This document shows positions 25,679-35,415 of a stretch of DNA of 64,000 nucleotides, piece by piece (position 1 is the first letter of the stretch; each line of letters starts with the position of its first letter). The position numbers and the translations under genes are program-made. The stretch is from Paenirhizobium daejeonense. GTDB lineage: Bacteria > Pseudomonadota > Alphaproteobacteria > Rhizobiales > Rhizobiaceae. The stretch covers positions 463,524 through 527,523 of the forward strand of contig NZ_JACLAL010000004.1 in NCBI RefSeq assembly GCF_014280875.1. Reading direction: 5' to 3'. Under the pieces are notes generated by a model. The model searched no databases. It worked only from the letters and a program-made list of their open reading frames with translations, and was not told where the DNA came from.

Positions 25679-27952
25679 ATGGATATGAACGAAATCAAAG
25701 AGATCTTTTTTCAGGAATGCGAAGAACAGCTCGCTGAACTGGAATCCGGTCTTCTGAAAATGAATGACGGTGATCGTGACCCGGAAACAGTCAACGCTGT
25801 GTTTCGCGCCGTTCACTCGATCAAGGGCGGCGCGGGTGCCTTCGGTCTGGATGACCTCGTGGCATTTGCGCATGTCTTTGAAACGACTCTTGATTGCGTT
25901 CGTTCCAACAAGCTGGAGCCCGGCCCGGAAGTTATGAAGGTCATGCTCAAGTCGGCCGACGTGTTGGCCGACTTGGTCAGCGCGTCCCGCGACGGGGGCG
26001 GCGTCGATGCTGCCCGCTCCAACGGATTGGTCAAGGAACTGGAAGCCCTTGCAAACGGCGAAGTGCCGGTTGCATCCGCTCCGGTGGCGGCAGCCCCGAA
26101 GCCTGCTGCCAAGGCTCCCGCAAAGGCAGCGGCGCCGGCTGCTCCCACCGACGATAGCGGCTTCCAACCGATCCCCTTCACCTTCGACGGTTTCGGCGAA
26201 GACGAAGAGCCGACGATCGAGGCCTCTACCTTCGACGTGACCTTCAAGCCGCGTCGCGAGCTTTATGCCAAGGGCAATGAAGCCGCCCTGCTGTTGCGCG
26301 ATCTCTCGCGGATCGGCGAGATGAGCATCCACTGCAACATGGAAGACCTGCCGTCACTCGACGACATGGATCCGGAAGCGGCTTATTTCACCTGGAAGAT
26401 CCAGATCAAGACGGAGAAGGGCGAAGAAGGCATCCGCCAGGTCTTCGAATTCGCCGAATGGGATTGCGACCTCGAGGTCAAGTTGCACGAGACCGACACG
26501 GGCGCTGCCGCCGGTGAGGAACCGCCGATGGTTCCGGTTCCCTTCGATCTCTCCATCCTCGATGATGCCGACGAGGCGCATGAGGATACCGAGGAGCATC
26601 ACGTCGATGCGACTGTTTCCGCAGCCGTCGCGGCAGCAGAAACCGCCAGCAACGTGATGAAGCTTGCGACCGACAGCGCTAAGGTCGAGAAGAAGGAAAC
26701 CCCAGCGGCTGCCGCAGCCGCTGCCGCCGCTGCGCAGGGCAATGCCGCCGCAGGCCAGACCATCCGCGTCGATCTCGATCGCGTCGACCGTCTGATCAAC
26801 CTCGTCGGCGAGCTCGTCATCAACCAGGCGATGCTTTCCCAGAGCGTTATCGAGAACGACAACAACGGCGCCTCGTCCATCAACATGGGCCTCGAAGAGC
26901 TGCAGCAGCTCACCCGCGAGATCCAGGACTCGGTCATGGCGATCCGCGCGCAGCCGGTAAAGCCGGTATTCCAGCGAATGTCGCGTATCGTTCGCGAAGT
27001 CGCGGACATGGTCGGCAAGACGATCCGTCTCGTCACCGAGGGTGAAAACACCGAAGTGGACAAGACGGTCATCGACAAGCTTGCCGAACCGTTGACCCAC
27101 ATGATCCGCAATGCCGTCGACCACGGTATCGAAACGCCCGAAAAGCGCGTGGCCGCCGGGAAGAATCCGGAAGGTACGGTCAAGCTGACCGCCAAGCATC
27201 GCTCCGGCCGTATCGTCATCGAACTGGTCGATGACGGCGCCGGCATCAATCGCGAACGCGTCCGACAGAAGGCGATCGATAACGACCTGATCGCCGCCGA
27301 TGCGAACCTGACAGATGAGGAAATCGACAACCTGATCTTCATGCCGGGCTTCTCCACGGCAGACAAGATTTCCGACATCTCCGGCCGAGGTGTGGGCATG
27401 GACGTCGTGAAGCGCTCGATCCAGGCACTCGGCGGTCGTATCTCGATCAGCTCCAGGCCGGGACAGGGCTCGACCTTCACCATGAGCCTGCCGCTGACGC
27501 TTGCCGTTCTCGACGGCATGGTCGTGACCGTTGCCGGGCAGACGCTGGTCGTTCCGTTGACCGCAATTGTCGAAACACTGCAGCCGGAAGCGCAGAACAT
27601 TCACTCCTTTGGCGCAAACCAGCGGCTGATCTCCATCCGCAATTCGTTCTGCCCGCTGGTCGATGTCGGACGGATCCTGAACTTCCGTGCGACCCAGGCC
27701 AATCCGATCGAAGGTGTTGCTTTGCTGGTCGAATCCGAAGGCGGCGGTCAGCGCGCGCTCATGGTGGATGCCATTCAGGGACAGCGTCAGGTGGTCATCA
27801 AGAGCCTCGAGGCCAATTATACCCACGTCCCCGGCATCGCGGCTGCAACGATCTTGGGCGATGGACGCGTCGCGCTTATCCTCGATGTCGATGCGGTGGT
27901 CGCGGCTTCGCGTGGCCAGTCGCTGAAACAGGAAATGTCGTTGGCGGTCTAA
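25679..27952 (+). CDS. cheA: Chemotaxis histidine kinase CheA
   Basis: 757 aa, five domains. HPt/P1 has phosphoacceptor His46 in FRAVHSIKGGAGAFG. A low-complexity Ala/Pro linker (about residues 134-158) leads to the P2 region, and a second Ala-run follows near residue 345. The P3 dimerisation helices start TIRVDLDRVDRLINLVGELVINQ. The P4 ATPase has DKLAEPLTHMIRNAVDHGIE, VDDGAGI and SGRGVGMDVV. The P5 SH3-like domain starts LAVLDGMVV. It phosphorylates CheY1, CheY2 and CheB at the receptor array. Confidence 0.98.
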   Translation: MDMNEIKEIFFQECEEQLAELESGLLKMNDGDRDPETVNAVFRAVHSIKGGAGAFGLDDLVAFAHVFETTLDCVRSNKLEPGPEVMKVMLKSADVLADLVSASRDGGGVDAARSNGLVKELEALANGEVPVASAPVAAAPKPAAKAPAKAAAPAAPTDDSGFQPIPFTFDGFGEDEEPTIEASTFDVTFKPRRELYAKGNEAALLLRDLSRIGEMSIHCNMEDLPSLDDMDPEAAYFTWKIQIKTEKGEEGIRQVFEFAEWDCDLEVKLHETDTGAAAGEEPPMVPVPFDLSILDDADEAHEDTEEHHVDATVSAAVAAAETASNVMKLATDSAKVEKKETPAAAAAAAAAAQGNAAAGQTIRVDLDRVDRLINLVGELVINQAMLSQSVIENDNNGASSINMGLEELQQLTREIQDSVMAIRAQPVKPVFQRMSRIVREVADMVGKTIRLVTEGENTEVDKTVIDKLAEPLTHMIRNAVDHGIETPEKRVAAGKNPEGTVKLTAKHRSGRIVIELVDDGAGINRERVRQKAIDNDLIAADANLTDEEIDNLIFMPGFSTADKISDISGRGVGMDVVKRSIQALGGRISISSRPGQGSTFTMSLPLTLAVLDGMVVTVAGQTLVVPLTAIVETLQPEAQNIHSFGANQRLISIRNSFCPLVDVGRILNFRATQANPIEGVALLVESEGGGQRALMVDAIQGQRQVVIKSLEANYTHVPGIAAATILGDGRVALILDVDAVVAASRGQSLKQEMSLAV

Positions 27953-27991
27953 GGACGATAAAAAGGTTAGTATCAGTATCAGGGTAGTGTC

Positions 27992-28459
27992 ATGTCGTAT
28001 GCGGCAAAAAGCTTGGTTGAGGGGAATCGGGAGCTTATCGCCTTCCGGATCGGAGATCAGGAATTCTGCGTGAACATCATGTCGGTTCGCGAAATTCGTG
28101 GCTGGACGCCTGTGACCCCGCTACCCCATACTCCGTCCTACATGATGGGCGTCATCAACCTTCGTGGTGCCGTCCTGCCGATTATCGATCTCTCGAGCCG
28201 ACTTGGCATGAAGCCCGCAGAGCCGACGGCCCGCCATGTGATCATCGTTGCCCAGGTGCATTCAAAGGTGGTCGGACTTCTGGTCGATGCCGTCTCCGAT
28301 ATCCTGACCGTCACCGACGACCAGATCCAGCCGACGCCGGAAGTCTCTTCCGACCTCGAAAAGCAATATGCCCGTGGCATCCTGTCAATCGACAAGCGCA
28401 TGATCTGCCTGGTCGAACTCGGTGCCCTCATCGTTGAAACTGAAAGCGAGGCCGCATGA
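27992..28459 (+). CDS. cheW: Chemotaxis coupling protein CheW
   Basis: 155 aa, a single CheW domain: LIAFRIGDQEFCVNIMSVREIRGWTPVTPLPHTPSYMMGVINLRGAVLPIIDLSSRLGM. The Arg in VINLRG and the following strand are typical of the receptor/CheA-P5 interface. It bridges chemoreceptors and CheA. It starts 39 bp after cheA and its last codons overlap cheR by 4 bp (ATGA). Confidence 0.97.
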   Translation: MSYAAKSLVEGNRELIAFRIGDQEFCVNIMSVREIRGWTPVTPLPHTPSYMMGVINLRGAVLPIIDLSSRLGMKPAEPTARHVIIVAQVHSKVVGLLVDAVSDILTVTDDQIQPTPEVSSDLEKQYARGILSIDKRMICLVELGALIVETESEAA

Positions 28460-29361
28460 CGGTTGCCATCGGTTCTGCCTCCCGTCTCTCGGATGACGAG
28501 GTACTCGCCAGCGGCGAATACCCGTTGACCAGGCGAGATCTGAACGAGATTGCCGCGATGATCTATTCGGATGCCGGGATATCGCTTAACGATTCCAAGG
28601 CGTCACTTGTCTATTCGCGTTTGTCGAAGCATATCCGCAATCTCGGCCTTTCGGGGTTCCGGGCCTACTGCAATCTAGTGGCGTCGCCGGAAGGTGCCGC
28701 CGAGCGTCGTGAGATGCTGTCGCATCTGACGACGAATTTCACGCGTTTCTTCCGCGAAAACCATCACTTCGATCATCTGCGAACGGATGTCCTGCCCGAA
28801 CTGATTAATCGCGCCAAGGCTGGCGGTAGGGTCCGCATCTGGTCGGCGGCCTGTTCCGACGGGCAGGAGCCCTACTCGATCGCGCTGACGGTACTGTCAC
28901 TGCTACCCAATGCGGCGGATTACGATTTCAAGATTCTTGCGACTGACATCGATCCCAAGATACTGGCGCTCGCCAAGGCTGGTTCCTATGATGAAACTGC
29001 TCTGGAAACGGTGAGCCCGGCCATGCGCAAGCAGTGGTTCCGTGAGGTCGACATCAACGGCCGTCGCAAGTTCCAGATTGATGACCGGGTCAAGCGCCTG
29101 ATTACGTTCAACGAACTGAACCTAATGTCGCAATGGCCGTTCAAGGGTCAGTTCGATGTGATCTTCTGCCGTAACGTGGTGATCTATTTCGACGAGCCCA
29201 CCCAGATGCGTATCTGGACCCGCTTCGCCGGCCTGCTGCCGGAAGGCGGACACCTCTATATCGGTCATTCCGAGCGGGTATCCGGAGAGGCGAAGAACAA
29301 CTTCGATAATATTGGCATCACAACCTATCGCTACACAGGCAAGGCTGGAGGGCGAAAATAA
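28456..29361 (+). CDS. cheR: Chemoreceptor methyltransferase CheR
   Basis: 301 aa. The N-terminal helical domain ([33 protein letters not shown]) precedes the SAM-dependent methyltransferase domain with [50 protein letters not shown] and LYIGHSE. It methylates receptor glutamates for adaptation. No C-terminal TPR is present. Overlaps: 4 bp with cheW, 1 bp with cheB. Confidence 0.97.
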   Translation: MTVAIGSASRLSDDEVLASGEYPLTRRDLNEIAAMIYSDAGISLNDSKASLVYSRLSKHIRNLGLSGFRAYCNLVASPEGAAERREMLSHLTTNFTRFFRENHHFDHLRTDVLPELINRAKAGGRVRIWSAACSDGQEPYSIALTVLSLLPNAADYDFKILATDIDPKILALAKAGSYDETALETVSPAMRKQWFREVDINGRRKFQIDDRVKRLITFNELNLMSQWPFKGQFDVIFCRNVVIYFDEPTQMRIWTRFAGLLPEGGHLYIGHSERVSGEAKNNFDNIGITTYRYTGKAGGRK

Positions 29362-30410
29362 TGGGCAATCCGGCAAGGGTCCTCGTAGTCGATGATAGCC
29401 CGACCATGCGTGGTCTGATTACCGCCGTCCTGAATTCCGATCCGGAAGTCAATGTCGTGGGTCAGGCGGGTGACGCCATGGAGGCGCGTGCTGCCATCAA
29501 GCAGCTCAATCCTGATGTCGTTACGCTCGATATCGAGATGCCGAACATGAACGGCCTCGAATTCCTCGACAAGATCATGAAGCTCCGGCCTATGCCGGTC
29601 ATCATGGTCTCGACGATGACGCATCGCGGTGCCGAGGCGACGCTAGCTGCGCTTGAGATCGGCGCTTTCGATTGTGTCGGCAAGCCCGGCCCAGGCGAAC
29701 CCCGCCCTTTCGGCGATCTCGCTGACAAGGTGAAGGCTGCGGCTCGTTCCGGCCTTCATCGTGCTCACGGCGGCGCGGCTGCCGCGCCGGCTGCCGCAAG
29801 CCCCGCAACCGATTTCCGCGTGGGACGCAAAATCGTGGCGATCGGCTCTTCGACCGGCGGTGTCGAGGCGCTTATCACCGTGCTTCAGAAGTTTCCGCGC
29901 AATTGCCCGCCGACGGTCATCACCCAGCACATGCCGCCGACATTTACGAAAAGTTTTGCTGAACGCCTTAATCGTCTCTGCGCGCCCGTAGTGGAGGAGG
30001 CGACGGATGGGGCAAGACTGGAAATCGGAAAGATCTATCTGGCGCCGGGCGGCGACCGCCATCTGCAGGTGGTCAACGCCTCGGCCCCGAGTTGCCGGCT
30101 GCTCGAACGTCCGCCGGTCAATGGACATCGCCCGTCTGTCGACGTGCTCTTTGATTCGGTTGCCGAGCTGGCGGGCCGAAATGCGGTCGGGGTCATCCTG
30201 ACCGGGATGGGGCGCGACGGCGCTTCCGGTCTGCTGAAGATGCGCCACGCCGGTGCGCGCACGCTCGGCCAGAACGAGAAGACCTGCGTGGTCTACGGGA
30301 TGCCCCGCGTCGCCCATGAGTTGGGTGCCGTCGAACAGCAATTGCCCCTTGGTTCCATTGGGGAGGAAATCCTCAAACTAACTGCCGCTCGAAAAGAAGG
30401 TATCGAATAA
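29361..30410 (+). CDS. cheB: Chemoreceptor methylesterase/deamidase CheB
   Basis: 349 aa. The receiver domain has phosphoacceptor Asp57 ([13 protein letters not shown]). A linker rich in Ala/Pro leads to the methylesterase with the Ser in [12 protein letters not shown], His in [10 protein letters not shown] and Asp in [12 protein letters not shown]. Phosphorylation by CheA relieves inhibition, so receptors are demethylated. The order cheR-cheB-cheY2-cheD and 1-bp overlaps indicate a single transcript. Confidence 0.98.
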   Translation: MGNPARVLVVDDSPTMRGLITAVLNSDPEVNVVGQAGDAMEARAAIKQLNPDVVTLDIEMPNMNGLEFLDKIMKLRPMPVIMVSTMTHRGAEATLAALEIGAFDCVGKPGPGEPRPFGDLADKVKAAARSGLHRAHGGAAAAPAAASPATDFRVGRKIVAIGSSTGGVEALITVLQKFPRNCPPTVITQHMPPTFTKSFAERLNRLCAPVVEEATDGARLEIGKIYLAPGGDRHLQVVNASAPSCRLLERPPVNGHRPSVDVLFDSVAELAGRNAVGVILTGMGRDGASGLLKMRHAGARTLGQNEKTCVVYGMPRVAHELGAVEQQLPLGSIGEEILKLTAARKEGIE

Positions 30411-30799
30411 TGTCTCTAGCCGAAAAGATAAAAGTGCTGATCGTTGACGATCAGGTGACCAGTCGTCTGCTGCTCAGCGATGCACTCACCCAGCTTGGTT
30501 TCAAGCAGATCACCGCAGCCGGCGATGGCGAGCAGGGCATGAAGATCATGGAGCAACAGCCCCATCATCTCGTCATCTCCGACTTCAACATGCCGAAGAT
30601 GGATGGTCTGAACTTCCTCCAGGCTGTTCGCACGAACCCGACCACCAAGAAGGCAGCCTTTATCATTCTGACCGCGCAGGGCGACCGCGCTCTCGTTCAG
30701 AAGGCTGCGCAGCTCGGTGCAAACAACGTGCTCGCCAAGCCGTTCACCATCGAGAAGATGAAAGCCGCGATCGAAGCGGTGTTCGGAGCGTTGAAATGA
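30410..30799 (+). CDS. cheY2: Response regulator CheY2 (motor-acting)
   Basis: A 129-aa single receiver: VDDQ (D13, D14), Asp58 in [12 protein letters not shown], Thr in IILTAQGD and Lys in [11 protein letters not shown]. In Sinorhizobium CheY2-P binds the motor and slows rotation. The gene overlaps cheB by 1 bp and cheD by 4 bp. It differs from CheY1 in the N-terminal extension and the FNMPK loop. Confidence 0.97.
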   Translation: MSLAEKIKVLIVDDQVTSRLLLSDALTQLGFKQITAAGDGEQGMKIMEQQPHHLVISDFNMPKMDGLNFLQAVRTNPTTKKAAFIILTAQGDRALVQKAAQLGANNVLAKPFTIEKMKAAIEAVFGALK

Positions 30800-31350
30800 T
30801 CGACGATAGTGCAGGCAAGCGCGTGCATATTATTCAGGGCGAATACAAGGTCATCAATGACCCCAATGTCGTCCTGACGACCATTCTTGGGTCGTGCGTC
30901 GCTGCCTGCATGCGCGATCCCGTGGCCGGCGTGGGAGGAATGAATCATTTCCTGCTGCCGGGCTCGGCCACCCCGGGAGCCGGGGGCGGAGACGCTACAC
31001 GATATGGCGTCCATCTCATGGAACTCTTGATCAATGGTCTTTTGAAGCAGGGCGCGCGACGTGACCGGCTCGAAGCCAAGATCTTCGGCGGGGCCAAAAC
31101 CATCGCCACATTCTCCAACGTTGGCGAACAGAACGCTGCATTCGCGATGCAGTTTCTGAGAGATGAAGGAATAAAGGTGGTCGGCTCGTCGACGGGCGGA
31201 GAGCACGGTCGCAAACTGGAATACTGGCCGGTCAGCGGTCGCGCACGGCAGTATCCCCTCACGGGTGCAGAAACGCAGAAGACGGTGGCTCTCGAGCAGC
31301 GACCCATTCCCGCTTCGAAGCCGGTGGAAAGCTCAATCGAATTTTTCTAA
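30796..31350 (+). CDS. cheD: Chemoreceptor glutamine deamidase CheD
   Basis: 184 aa. The catalytic triad motifs of CheD are visible: Cys in [14 protein letters not shown], His in [10 protein letters not shown], and a Ser/Thr in [13 protein letters not shown]. CheD deamidates receptor glutamines, and in some species also modulates CheC-type phosphatases. It is part of the che operon with a 4-bp overlap from cheY2. Confidence 0.96.
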   Translation: MIDDSAGKRVHIIQGEYKVINDPNVVLTTILGSCVAACMRDPVAGVGGMNHFLLPGSATPGAGGGDATRYGVHLMELLINGLLKQGARRDRLEAKIFGGAKTIATFSNVGEQNAAFAMQFLRDEGIKVVGSSTGGEHGRKLEYWPVSGRARQYPLTGAETQKTVALEQRPIPASKPVESSIEFF

Positions 31351-31364
31351 GTACTGGAAACCGG

Positions 31365-31751
31365 ATGCTAAACGAAGACAAAGCGGATATCGCGACCGAA
31401 GAAGCCTTGCCCGAGATCCTGATGAGGGTCGTTTCGGAACTCCACGACGTCGCCTATCTGATCGAGCGCATAGAGCCCCAGTTGCTGGAGCTCGGCGGGG
31501 AGAAGGTTCTCGAATCGCCCAATAGTCTCAAGGTACTGCAGGGCATCGACCTCGTGGTCCAGAAGACGCGGGGGCTTGCGGAATTCATCGACACCATTAC
31601 CGGCTCCATCCCGGCCGACTGGATGGTCGATATGAGCACCGCATTGAGCCTGGTCAAACTTGCCGACATGCAGAAGGCGCTCGGTGCCGGAATGCGCCAC
31701 GGTCATTCCCAGCCGCTCAGCAAGGCTGCGGGGGATTTCGACTTCTTCTAA
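31365..31751 (+). CDS. cheT: CheT, CheZ-like chemotaxis protein
   Basis: 128 aa, mostly helical, the orf10 position of the rhizobial che operon. Residues about 62-72 read LQGIDLVVQKTRGL, which contains D-x-x-x-Q, the catalytic motif of CheZ phosphatases. The C-terminus GDFDFF recalls the acidic-aromatic tail that lets CheZ bind CheY. Published Sinorhizobium CheT work links it to signal termination and adaptation. It lies 14 bp after cheD and is the last gene before fliF. Confidence 0.88.
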   Translation: MLNEDKADIATEEALPEILMRVVSELHDVAYLIERIEPQLLELGGEKVLESPNSLKVLQGIDLVVQKTRGLAEFIDTITGSIPADWMVDMSTALSLVKLADMQKALGAGMRHGHSQPLSKAAGDFDFF

Positions 31752-31907
31752 TTCCGTTTTGATTCGATCGTCCCGCTGATGCGGGGCGGTCGCCGAAGAC
31801 AGTGCTTGCGTTTCTTCAAGCAACGAAACGTTCGCACAAGTTTCGGTTTCTATGGTCGCACCAAGGCAAAAGCCCGCAAACCCTTCTTGTTGATGGTGCG
31901 AGACAGA

Positions 31908-33587
31908 ATGAATCTGTTAAATCAATTACTTCAGATGTTTAAGAATCTGGCGTCGCTGGGGCAAACCAGGCTTCTGGCAATAGCTGGCGTCGCCATCGTT
32001 TCCGTCGCGCTCATCATTTCGGCAGCAATTTTCGTCAATAAACCTGCCTACGAGACCCTTTATGTCGGGTTGGAGCCAACGGATCTCAATCAGGTCAGTA
32101 TTGCACTCGCTGAATCTGGCATCGATTTCGAGACCGGCACGGATGGCAAAAGCGTAAGGGTTCCGGCCGGCATGACCAGCAGGGCTCGTTTGCTGCTCGC
32201 CGAACGCGGCCTGCCGAACAGCGCCAATGCCGGCTACGAACTGTTTGACAACGTTGGTTCGCTCGGCCTGACCTCCTTCATGCAGGAAGTGACCCGGGTT
32301 CGCGCTCTTGAAGGCGAAATCGCCAGGACCATCCAACAGATCAACGGTATTGCCGCGGCTCGCGTTCACATCGTTTTGCCGGATGTCGGCAATTTCCGCC
32401 GCGGTGAACAGAAACCGACGGCTTCCGTCATGATTCGAGCGGGTAGTGAAACCGGACGGAAGGCTGCTTCTTCCATTCGTCACATGGTTGCGTCTGCGGT
32501 CCCCGGCCTCGATGTCGAGGACGTTACCATTCTGGATTCCACCGGCCAGCTTCTCGCCTCCGGCGATGAAAGCGGCGGACCGGCCAATCGTTCGCTCGGT
32601 GTCGTGCAGTCCGTACAGCAGGAAATCGAATCCAACATCGACAAGGCCCTTGCCCCCTTCCTGGGCATGGACAACTTCCGCTCCAGCGTTACCGCTCAGC
32701 TCAATACCGATACCCAGCAGATCCAGGAAACTGTCTATGATCCGGAATCGCGCGTCGAGCGTTCGGTTCGGGTCACGAAGGAAGCCCAGAAATCGCAGTC
32801 GCGTGCACAGGATTCCGCTGCGACCGTCGAGCAGAACGTTCCCCAGAGTGCACCCCAGGGCGGCGCAGGCGGTCCGGAATCGTCCGACGAAGCGAACAAG
32901 AAGGAAGAGCAGACCAACTACGAGATCAACAGCAAGACCATCGCGACCGTAAAGAACAGCTACACGGTCGAGAAACTCTCCGTTGCCGTCGTGGTCAACA
33001 AGGGGCGTATCGCCAAGATGGTCGGCGAACCCGTGGACCAGGCCAAGATTGACGCCTATCTTGCCGAGATGCAGAAGATCGTTTCCTCTGCCGCGGGCCT
33101 CAATAACGACCGTGGGGACGTCGTGACGCTGACGGCGATGGACTTCCTCGAAAACCAGTTGCTCGAAGAGGCCGCTGCCGGCCCGGGCGTCATGGATATG
33201 TTGAGCCGAAATCTCGGGGGCATCATCAACTCGCTCGCCTTCGTTGCAGTCGCCTTCCTGATCGTCTGGATGGGCATCCGTCCGATGGTTCGCACGGCAA
33301 ACGGCGGGGCTGCTATCGCAGGCGGCTCGGAGCAGGCAGCCGGGCTCGAGCTGCCCGACTTCTCCCCCGCTTTGGGCGGCACAGGCGGTGCTCTCATGGA
33401 TGGCTTTGGTTCGGATTTCGGTTTCGATTCCACCGACGATCTGCTTACCATGGAAGAAGATCCGAATGGCGGCTTCAACCGTCGCGTCAAGGAAGGTCCG
33501 GAGCGGCGCCTCTCGCGCATGGTGGAGATCAGCGAAGAACGCGCCGCCAAGATCCTTCGCAAGTGGGCCGTGGACAAGGCCGCTTAA
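31908..33587 (+). CDS. fliF: Flagellar MS-ring protein FliF
   Basis: About 559 aa. TM1 (LLAIAGVAIVSVALIISAAIFV), then the YscJ/FliF ring-building motifs (YETLYVGLEPTDLNQVSIALAESGIDFE). TM2 near residue 440 is IINSLAFVAVAFLIVWMGI. The cytoplasmic C-terminal tail that binds FliG ends MVEISEERAAKILRKWAVDKAA. ATG 31908 is chosen to match the usual short N-terminus (MNLLNQLLQMFKNL); the in-frame codons further upstream give a basic leader unlike FliF. A strong terminator follows at 33612. Confidence 0.97.
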   Translation: MNLLNQLLQMFKNLASLGQTRLLAIAGVAIVSVALIISAAIFVNKPAYETLYVGLEPTDLNQVSIALAESGIDFETGTDGKSVRVPAGMTSRARLLLAERGLPNSANAGYELFDNVGSLGLTSFMQEVTRVRALEGEIARTIQQINGIAAARVHIVLPDVGNFRRGEQKPTASVMIRAGSETGRKAASSIRHMVASAVPGLDVEDVTILDSTGQLLASGDESGGPANRSLGVVQSVQQEIESNIDKALAPFLGMDNFRSSVTAQLNTDTQQIQETVYDPESRVERSVRVTKEAQKSQSRAQDSAATVEQNVPQSAPQGGAGGPESSDEANKKEEQTNYEINSKTIATVKNSYTVEKLSVAVVVNKGRIAKMVGEPVDQAKIDAYLAEMQKIVSSAAGLNNDRGDVVTLTAMDFLENQLLEEAAAGPGVMDMLSRNLGGIINSLAFVAVAFLIVWMGIRPMVRTANGGAAIAGGSEQAAGLELPDFSPALGGTGGALMDGFGSDFGFDSTDDLLTMEEDPNGGFNRRVKEGPERRLSRMVEISEERAAKILRKWAVDKAA

Positions 33588-33611
33588 CATCAAAGATGAG
33601 TTCAATCGAAA

Positions 33612-33641
33612 AAAACGCGCCGGTCTCTCCGGCGCGTTTTT
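33612..33641 (+). terminator. Rho-independent terminator after fliF
   Basis: CGCGCCGG (33616-33623) pairs with CCGGCGCG (33629-33636) around loop TCTCT, with A-run before and T5 after. It closes the che-fliF transcript before visN. Confidence 0.85.
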
Positions 33642-33883
33642 CATTGGGGTCTTCTTCGGGCGGTTCTATCGTGGTGTCTCGCGCCGTGCACGGCCTGCAT
33701 GAGGCAGCCATTCGGGAAGTTGGGGACACCCCCATTCCGGGGTGTGATCTTTGGCTCTTTATCTTTTAAATTGGCTATGATTCGTTAACATGTGTGGGCG
33801 GTGCCATCTGGCTGTCTAGGCTGGAACCGGAATTTCCGTCTGGCTTTCCCATCATGGAAACGTCCTTGCGAGGGGCCAATAAA

Positions 33884-34630
33884 ATGGACTTGGAGCAATC
33901 CAAATCGGATGCCGGGAGCAGGGCGCGGTCGCGTCCGGCGACCGCGGATCCACAGCTGTCCATTTCACGCGAGGCCTTGTTGCTGGATCTCGCGGCTGCT
34001 GCGCAATCCGGGCATTTGAGCGCCGGCTTGCGCATCCTTACCCGTTACGTCGGCGCCAGTCATTTTCTTCTCGCCCGTTACGACCTTGTCCAGGAAAACG
34101 GGCTGGATTTTGTGGTGTCCTCCAATTGGCCGTTCGATCTTGTGCGCAGGCTCGAAAGCGAGATCGCCGCCACCTATTCCCGCACCACCGAGCTTGAAAA
34201 ATGTCTCTCGGTGCTGCAGCCGAAGTTCGGCCTTTTGCCTGATGACGCGGATGTGCCTGATGAAACGAGCCGCCAGTATTGTTCCCTGACCCTCAGCGTC
34301 GGCCGAACCCGGTTTTCGCTCATGCTGCTTTTCGACGAGGATATCGTTCTCTCGCCGGAGCGTCTACGGGAGGTTGGTCTTCTTACCGGCTATTGCGTCA
34401 GTCTCACGAATAGTGGCGGCCATAAGGTGGATCGGGATTTCGATCTGACGGAACGCGAACTGGAATGTCTGTTCTGGATCGCAGAAGGCAAGACCTCGGA
34501 CGAGATAGCCACCATTCTCGGTATTTCACGCAACACGATCAACAACTACATCACCAGCGTCATGCGCAAGACGGCCACCAAGACAAGATCGGAGGCCATC
34601 GCTTATGCGGTGAGAAACAATCTCGTATGA
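33884..34630 (+). CDS. visN: LuxR-type motility master regulator VisN
   Basis: About 248 aa. The N-terminal ligand-binding-like domain (ISREALLLDLAAAAQSGHLSAGLRILTRYVGASHFLLARYD) is followed by a LuxR HTH: DLTERELECLFWIAEGKTSDEIATILGISRNTINNYI. VisN forms a heterodimer with VisR at the top of the rhizobial flagellar hierarchy and activates rem. ATG 33884 has AGGGG 8 bp upstream and is preferred to 33854. visR starts within 14 bp of its stop. Confidence 0.93.
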   Translation: MDLEQSKSDAGSRARSRPATADPQLSISREALLLDLAAAAQSGHLSAGLRILTRYVGASHFLLARYDLVQENGLDFVVSSNWPFDLVRRLESEIAATYSRTTELEKCLSVLQPKFGLLPDDADVPDETSRQYCSLTLSVGRTRFSLMLLFDEDIVLSPERLREVGLLTGYCVSLTNSGGHKVDRDFDLTERELECLFWIAEGKTSDEIATILGISRNTINNYITSVMRKTATKTRSEAIAYAVRNNLV

Positions 34631-34644
34631 AGGGAAAAGAGGGG

Positions 34645-35394
34645 ATGGGTTATACGCCAGGGGCGGTGGAAAGCGTGCGGAGCGACCAACTCGCTCCGGG
34701 CTCCCGTCATGCGATCTCCCGCTCCGATATCTTTCCGAAACTCGTGTCCCTCCAGCGGTCGCTTCATGCCAAGGGCTTTACGGTTCTCAAGCTCGTGGGT
34801 GGCAGTGTTCCTTCCAAACGGCGTCTGGAGCGGGAATATGAAAGTTGGGGCGCCGCCCTTCCGGCAGGAAGCGATAGCTTGATCGCTGCTTACGGTGAGG
34901 CCCTGCTGGCCCATCTGGAAACCTCGCTCCTGCCCCTGACCTGGAGTGCCGAGGATCCCGCAAGTTTTGCCGAAGCTTCGGATTTTACAGCCTTCGTCCG
35001 CCAGTTGAAACCACGCATCCTGCCATATTCCGGCATCGCCTTTCCGGTAAGGCTCGGTGCCGTTGGCAACGGCCTTGTCGTCTTTGCGACTACGGGTGGG
35101 GTGGACATTCCGGGAGAAGTCATCATCGAGGCTCACGGTCGTTGTGGCCGGATCATGATGGACATACTTTCGATCGAGGAGCGGCGTGCCATGCCGGCCG
35201 AAGCGCTGAGCGACCGGGAGATTGCCTGTCTACAGCTGGCGGGCGATGGCCGTATCAGCGAAGAAATCGCTGAACGGCTCGGTCTCTCGGTCCATACGGT
35301 CAACGCCTACCTCGGATCGGCGACGATCAAACTTGATTCCGTCAACCGCATCCAGGCGATCGCAAAAGCCATTCGGCTGGGGTACATCACCTGA
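34645..35394 (+). CDS. visR: LuxR-type motility master regulator VisR
   Basis: About 249 aa, paralogous to VisN: the N-terminal part includes ISRSDIFPKLVSLQRSLHAKGFTVLKLV, and the C-terminal HTH is ALSDREIACLQLAGDGRISEEIAERLGLSVHTVNAYL. Acts with VisN. An alternative ATG at 34627 overlaps the visN stop (ATGA) and would add six residues. The stop codon lies inside a small inverted repeat shared with the convergent flhB end. Confidence 0.93.
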   Translation: MGYTPGAVESVRSDQLAPGSRHAISRSDIFPKLVSLQRSLHAKGFTVLKLVGGSVPSKRRLEREYESWGAALPAGSDSLIAAYGEALLAHLETSLLPLTWSAEDPASFAEASDFTAFVRQLKPRILPYSGIAFPVRLGAVGNGLVVFATTGGVDIPGEVIIEAHGRCGRIMMDILSIEERRAMPAEALSDREIACLQLAGDGRISEEIAERLGLSVHTVNAYLGSATIKLDSVNRIQAIAKAIRLGYIT

Positions 35395-35415
35395 TAAACA
35401 ATATTCGTGGCGTTA

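Noticed and set aside
26354..27826. 490-codon open frame antisense to cheA
   Set aside because: The composition is that of a shadow frame, and cheA on the other strand is complete and conserved.
31926..33644. 572-codon open frame antisense to fliF
   Set aside because: Long antisense frames are common here; this one mirrors fliF codon bias and has no recognisable protein features.
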